DNA from: Eumeta japonica
Taxonomy: Eukaryota > Arthropoda > Insecta > Lepidoptera > Psychidae
DNA: 64,000 bases
Assembly (NCBI GenBank): GCA_005406025.1
Contig: BGZK01001349.1
Span: forward strand, 103,390-167,389
Reading direction: 5' to 3'
A program made the position numbers and the translations under genes. Positions within the stretch are counted from its first letter, which is position 1; every line of letters begins with the position of its first letter. Positions 59,140 through 64,000 of the stretch are shown one piece after another. The notes beneath the pieces are model-generated. The model was given only the letters and a program-made list of their open reading frames with translations. It was not told the origin of the DNA and did not search any database.

Positions 59140-60490
59140 GAATAAATTTTATTTTTAAACGTATTCTTTGAGTCTAAAACACATCTGCGTTTTGAAATTT
59201 TGTATTATAAGATTTTAAAATCCTAGAAAGAGAAGTGTCTTTGCTATAATTAGTTGAATGGAAAGTTATATTAACAGCGGCGTATGTCTAGACATAGAGG
59301 CACTAGTGCGTCTTACAGGAGCAGAGTGTGAAACACCTGCGAGGAAGAAGTTCGGGACAGTCCAGACGGCCACGGACTATGTCAAACAGCAACCCCATGT
59401 CGAGAATATTACGACTTTCTTGCTGTTATTATGTTAAATATATAATAATCTAAATAATTTGGATGTATATTCTTTTTAAATTTATAATTGAGGTGTGATA
59501 TAAATTTCATTTGAATGCGATCAATACGGTTGACATGGATAGCATAAAATGGTGACCACATGGGACTTGCATATTCAAGGATACATCCAACATAAGCGTA
59601 ATAAACAATTTTAAGACTTGTGATGCATTTGAACGGTTGACAGGTTTTTAAAACAAAACCGAGATTACGATAAGCTCTGTTCATTATGGAATCTATATGG
59701 TTTGACATATTCATTTTAAAATCTGTTCTATGATACCGAGGTCACGCACCATCTCTGTCGTCTCGATCGCACCGCCATTAAAGTTATAACCAAACATTAA
59801 ACGGCTTGATGATCGTGAAAAGCTTAAACATTGACTTTTATTTGTGCTAACTGTGATATTATAATTTGCGTAGTAAATAAACAGTTTATCTAAATTCTTT
59901 TGTAATAGTACACAGTCGGACATTGTTTCAACTTTCATAAAAACCTTTTTATCATCTGTGTAGATTAAATGATTCGCATTATAAAATCATTAACCAATAT
60001 CGAAGACATAAGCGCTGTTAAAGAGAGGACCAAGATGGGATCCCTGAAGAACACCGAAATGGGACAGATACTAAATCTGACTTATGGCCTCCAAGGGTAA
60101 CGGATTGAGAATGATTTGTAACATATGATTTTACCAAGTGCAAAAATCGTCGTGGATACCTAATATAAGTATATTTCCAGTAATATGACGTGATTCACAC
60201 GATCAAATACTTTTTCGAAATCCATATAAACAACTTCAACATGCCCTCCACTTTCCATTCGGTTGAAAATATAGTCAACAAAACAAATTAAATTAGATAC
60301 TGTGGAATGATCTCTAAAAAAACGTTCTATGTGTTAGAGATACCTTTAGAAATGAGGGGATAAATATTTTTATGGACTAGTTTTTCAAATATAAACTATT
60401 GCACTTGTGTTGAGAATCAAGATAGGACGACAATTTTCTATTTTGGCTTTGAGTCTTTATAAATGAGGACGATTAGAGCTTGTTTCCACA
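59140..60490 (-). mobile_element. Second Jockey/CR1-type LINE remnant
   Basis: Minus-strand pieces in order: ALIVLIYKDSKPK, FEKLVHKNIYPLI, VYMDFEKVFDRVNHVILL (the DFxKAFDxVxH block), ADDKKVFMKVETMSDCVLL (the xADD catalytic block), then ITVSTNKSQCLSFSRSS, AYRNLGFVLKTC, YYAYVGCILEYASPMWSPFY and HVNRIDRIQMKFISHLNYKF. Several stops and frameshifts show it is dead. A C-terminal tail (FDIVRGRLDCPELLPRRC) continues to about 59300. Confidence 0.82.
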
Positions 60491-61099
60491 GAGTATGGAT
60501 GATGCATTTAGTCATCGATCGACGGAAGAGAAGGATGATAGGAAGAGTGAGACTTTCTGCACAAAAGGATAAAAATATCGAATGTGCATTATCACATCCT
60601 GCTCCCTAGGATTTATTTAAACTACTCAAAATTAATTCAATAGTGTCTTCAGAAATATTTATGGAGGACAACACGTTATTACTAGTGTATTTACCTTTCA
60701 GAGCATCCAAATATTGTTACAATATATAAAAGGATGCGATACATAAATACATAAAATATATTTATTTATCGTATTTCTCCGCCTCAATGCTCTCATCTCG
60801 TAACATCCTGGCCGTTGTTTCATTTAATTTTAATCACAATGATATTACAAATTCTTCTAAGTTTTTCATTATATGGGTGAAAACTGTTATTTTGTCACCT
60901 ATAATAATGATGGAAAAATATTTACCTAATCGTCTTACCTCTCTGAATAATCCCTCTAATTTTCCTAAAAAGTGAAAAAGGTGAAAAAGCAAGTTACAAA
61001 TAGACATCCCTTTTTAATTCTGTTTTGGGACGCTTTGAATTTTTTATTAAAATCATAGGATTGGCTTGTGTTCTCCGAGGCAAGCCATATTCTAGTGAC

Positions 61100-61290
61100 A
61101 AGGTAATATTAACCCTTTCCATTCGTACCTATAACACGTAGAGCACTAAGATCCATGGAGTCAAATGCTTTCTCTACATCCTTTCACTATACATATAAGG
61201 GTTTCTCATTAGGTATTTATTTATAATTCGCCTAACCACAAACATGTGATTATATGTGGTCGTCTACTAATCTCGATAATTTCCCATGCA
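61100..61290 (-). mobile_element. RTE-like reverse transcriptase fragment
   Basis: Minus strand reads TTTYNHMFVVRRIINKYLMR and, in a shifted frame, KDVEKAFDSMDLSALRVIG. These match in order the TxDHIxxxRxIIEK and VDVEKAFDSVD blocks of RTE/CR1-type reverse transcriptases. Broken by a frameshift; flanking sequence on both sides is not recognisable. Confidence 0.6.
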
Positions 61291-63661
61291 TTAGGTTTCT
61301 TCCTCTAAAAGCGTTAAGAGATAAGAGGCATAGATTCTTTAAGTTGCATTGTACATAAATTGATATCTTCCTGATTGATTCACGAAATGCGGTCTTGTTC
61401 TTTGGGGGCTGGAATTCGGACTGTCCACCTATTCCTGAGGAAAGATGTTGCTTTCGCATACTTTATGGCGAAACGTTGTGTTTGATAATATGTAAAAATT
61501 AATGCTTGTACAACGCGATGTCCTAATGATTTTTTTCATACGAAATAAGGAGAAAGAAAGTAATTATTGTTATAAAAGGTTTTTGCCTGAATTCTATGTC
61601 ACGCTCTCGTGAACATAGAATAAGTTCCTATTGCTTTTGTATCGATTGATGACGTTGTGTCCTGCTCCCGTATCGCTCTTTAGAGGTGTAATAGGAGAGC
61701 ATTACATTGTTTAAAACCATATTTCTACCACGAAATTCCAAAAATAATTTCTTATATTCAGTTACAGTTCCTAGTTTAATAGTTTTGATTACAAGTGGAC
61801 TTCTAGGTGACTTTTCAACGTGAAACATGACTTATTTTTTTTAGTTAGACTTCCAGCAACGCACTGTGCAGTAGTTTTTGCGTAATGGGCGGGCAAATAA
61901 ATATACATACAGACACGAAAATTCTAAAAATGATTGTTATGGCTTCTATTAGACTTACAAAGTCCTCCTTTATTAGTTTTTCATAAATATTTCCCAAGTA
62001 CATGCGTTGGTGTTACTTTTATTATATGTTTAATGAGAATAATAAAGATTCTTAAAGCTAAAGGTGCGGGAGCAATCTGTTTATAATTGGCCTAAAAGCC
62101 TTGTAAGTGAATTATAATAATATAAATATATATATATATATTTTAGCTCTATCGATTTGAGGCTCTTTTTAATTCAGTACCTTTTGTGGGTTTTGTCTTT
62201 CTCCTCGATGTTTTTTGTTATACGAAATGAAAGTTTAAAAAAACTAAAACCTACAAACGCATAAATATATAATCTAGCCAGATTTCATAACCATGAAAAA
62301 ACGATCCATTAAGTTTGTTGTACAAGTTCAATTTGAAAATCAGTCAATAAAGCTTTTCCTACAACGTAGTTCGTACGTACATATTTTGACAATTAATTAT
62401 AGAGCAATGGCCATAATCAGATTCACTTAAACATAATATAGATATTATGTACAATTTACATAGAAGTCAAATCCAAGTTGTCATCCATATATTCTTTCGA
62501 GCCTGCCTTTTAAACGTAAAACGATTTATACCTTAAATAAGAATAATTTTAGAATTTGAATATGTATAAGTTTCATATTTACATATGTACTTTTCAAGAT
62601 CTTTGTAAACCAAACATATCATGTTTACCTTAAATTAATTTTTTACAGGTTGGAAAATGTCGTAAGCTATTCGATATTGGATTTAATATATTTCTACATT
62701 ATGATACGCGAAAAGTTAAGATGTGTCGAATGACACCTCATTCATAAGATTAAGATAAGTATCTTACGAACTATGAGAGAAAAGATGAACATACCCACAT
62801 ACACTCATACATCAAAATCTTCCCCTTTCTTTGGTTTTGGCGTAGTTGGGTAAAAAATAAGACACCAAATGACATATGCGTTATCAAGACGAGTTGAACA
62901 ATGTATGATTCACCAAAATTGGTTCAACCATTTACTAATTACAAGGAAAAAGGGTCATACTCGTATAGGTCAAACACATAACACTTTCCGTTTGGGCTTC
63001 GCCGTAGTCAGGTAAAGATGAAAACAGAGTAATATCGATTTAACCAGTGCAGAAAATTGTTGTTAAAGGGGAACCTGTACATTCATGGGGTTGATTTGAT
63101 TGTAGTAGTATTAAAAACGCGCTGCTTACAAAATAAAAAGTAGGAGCACGACGCTACAAATGCTGCGCTTTGTTGCATTTACGGATCGTACCTAAAACCG
63201 TAATGAATTAGTAAGTCAATTTTAATGACAAATATTAGTTTTAAAACTTACTGATCGCAATTCTGGTATGTTTAACATTTTTGTCTATGTCTTTTCATAA
63301 CTTAAAACGATTTGACTGATCTGTTGAAAATTGGTGTACAGTAAAAGAATAAGCCACGGCACAAATCTTATGTCATGTCATGATAAATGGTCGTGTTTTT
63401 GAAAAGAATGCAATTCTAATAACTAGACAACACTAAAAGTTTTCACGTTTCTCATTGCCGTCTCTACATAAATTTCAATGCATCGTTTCACACTTCGCCC
63501 ATCACAGGAGATATAATATCGCGTCATCTGCGGCCAATCAGAGAAAGCCATACACATCCTCTGACCAGTTGCTGTAGATTTTTCCCTTCTTCGGTCTCTC
63601 GATTCCACCCACACATGCCACCAAAATTCATTCGCTGATGGTAGATGGCGCTAGCATTCAT
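61291..63661. other. Non-coding right end
   Basis: No exon recognised. Two related blocks (tttggttttggcgtagttgg at about 62830 and gtttgggcttcgccgtagtc at about 62991) form a diverged direct repeat about 160 bases apart, typical of an old mobile element. Confidence 0.45.
62126..62141. repeat. Short (TA)n run
   Basis: Sixteen bases of alternating A and T in non-coding DNA. Confidence 0.8.
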
Positions 63662-63726
63662 GACACGACGCACGCACATGCGCACGAACACACACGAACA
63701 CGCGCACGCGCGCACACACACACACA
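63662..63726. repeat. AC/CG-rich dinucleotide repeat
   Basis: Imperfect (CA)n with interspersed CG dinucleotides. It creates spurious His/Thr/Ala/Arg and Cys/Val ORFs on both strands. Confidence 0.9.
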
Positions 63727-64000
63727 ATGTGACATATATCACGATATAAAAAAAATATTAAATTGGACGGAACAAATTTATAATTTGAAAAACTTATTCA
63801 GTAATGAGTCCTTTTCATTTTGTAACAACATATATAAATATATAACAAAGATATACATAATACATTTGTGAATTAAAACACCACCATATAAATACAATAA
63901 ATATATTTTAGCTTCCAAGATTATAAAGCTATAATAAAGTATATTTTAATATTGAAATATGTAAGAATTACATACACAATTAGTACTTATTGTATGTCAC

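Noticed and set aside
63524..63871. Cys/Val-rich and His/Ala-rich ORFs on both strands
   Set aside because: Translations of the CA/CG dinucleotide repeat.

Overview
The window looks like arthropod nuclear DNA, most likely from a lepidopteran. It is strongly AT-rich, the coding is split into many short exons with GT-AG introns, and the spaces between exons hold Jockey-type LINE remnants, small inverted-repeat elements and low-copy interspersed repeats. There is no sign of operons, CRISPR or prokaryotic layout. All gene models below come from reading exons, splice signals and reading-frame continuity by eye; no alignment or database search was run.

Region by region. 1-9400 is mostly non-coding, with a minus-strand repeat at about 4640-6080, a 5'-truncated Jockey-like LINE at about 6470-7740 and a copy of an interspersed repeat at 7741-8500. 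9403-30394 (+) is one 23-exon gene of about 1,300 codons. It encodes an animal member of the PEP synthase / rifampicin phosphotransferase fold group: a membrane-anchored N-terminus, an insect-type N-terminal domain, an ATP-grasp-like PPDK_N domain, a helical central region and a phosphohistidine swivel domain at the C-terminus. 30395-34063 is intergenic between convergent genes and holds a decayed mobile-element protein fragment.

34064-38764 (-) is gene B (7 exons, about 284 codons, cysteine-rich tail). 39657-58218 (-) is gene A (about 19 exons, about 600 codons). I do not recognise either protein. Their C-terminal regions are built from the same three-exon module, with conserved intron phases and a 51-nt middle exon, so A and B appear to be tandem relatives in head-to-tail order. 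58219-64000 holds a second LINE remnant (about 59140-60490, -), a fragment of an RTE-like reverse transcriptase (about 61100-61290, -) and dinucleotide repeats.

Mobile DNA of note: a 730-bp non-autonomous hAT-like element with an exact 8-bp target duplication (49327-50056), a 377-bp MITE with 30-bp terminal inverted repeats (15679-16055), a 239-bp inverted-repeat element (10846-11084), and an interspersed family of roughly 700 bp present three to four times in the same orientation. The most novel signal is the modular exon architecture of the two unknown minus-strand genes.
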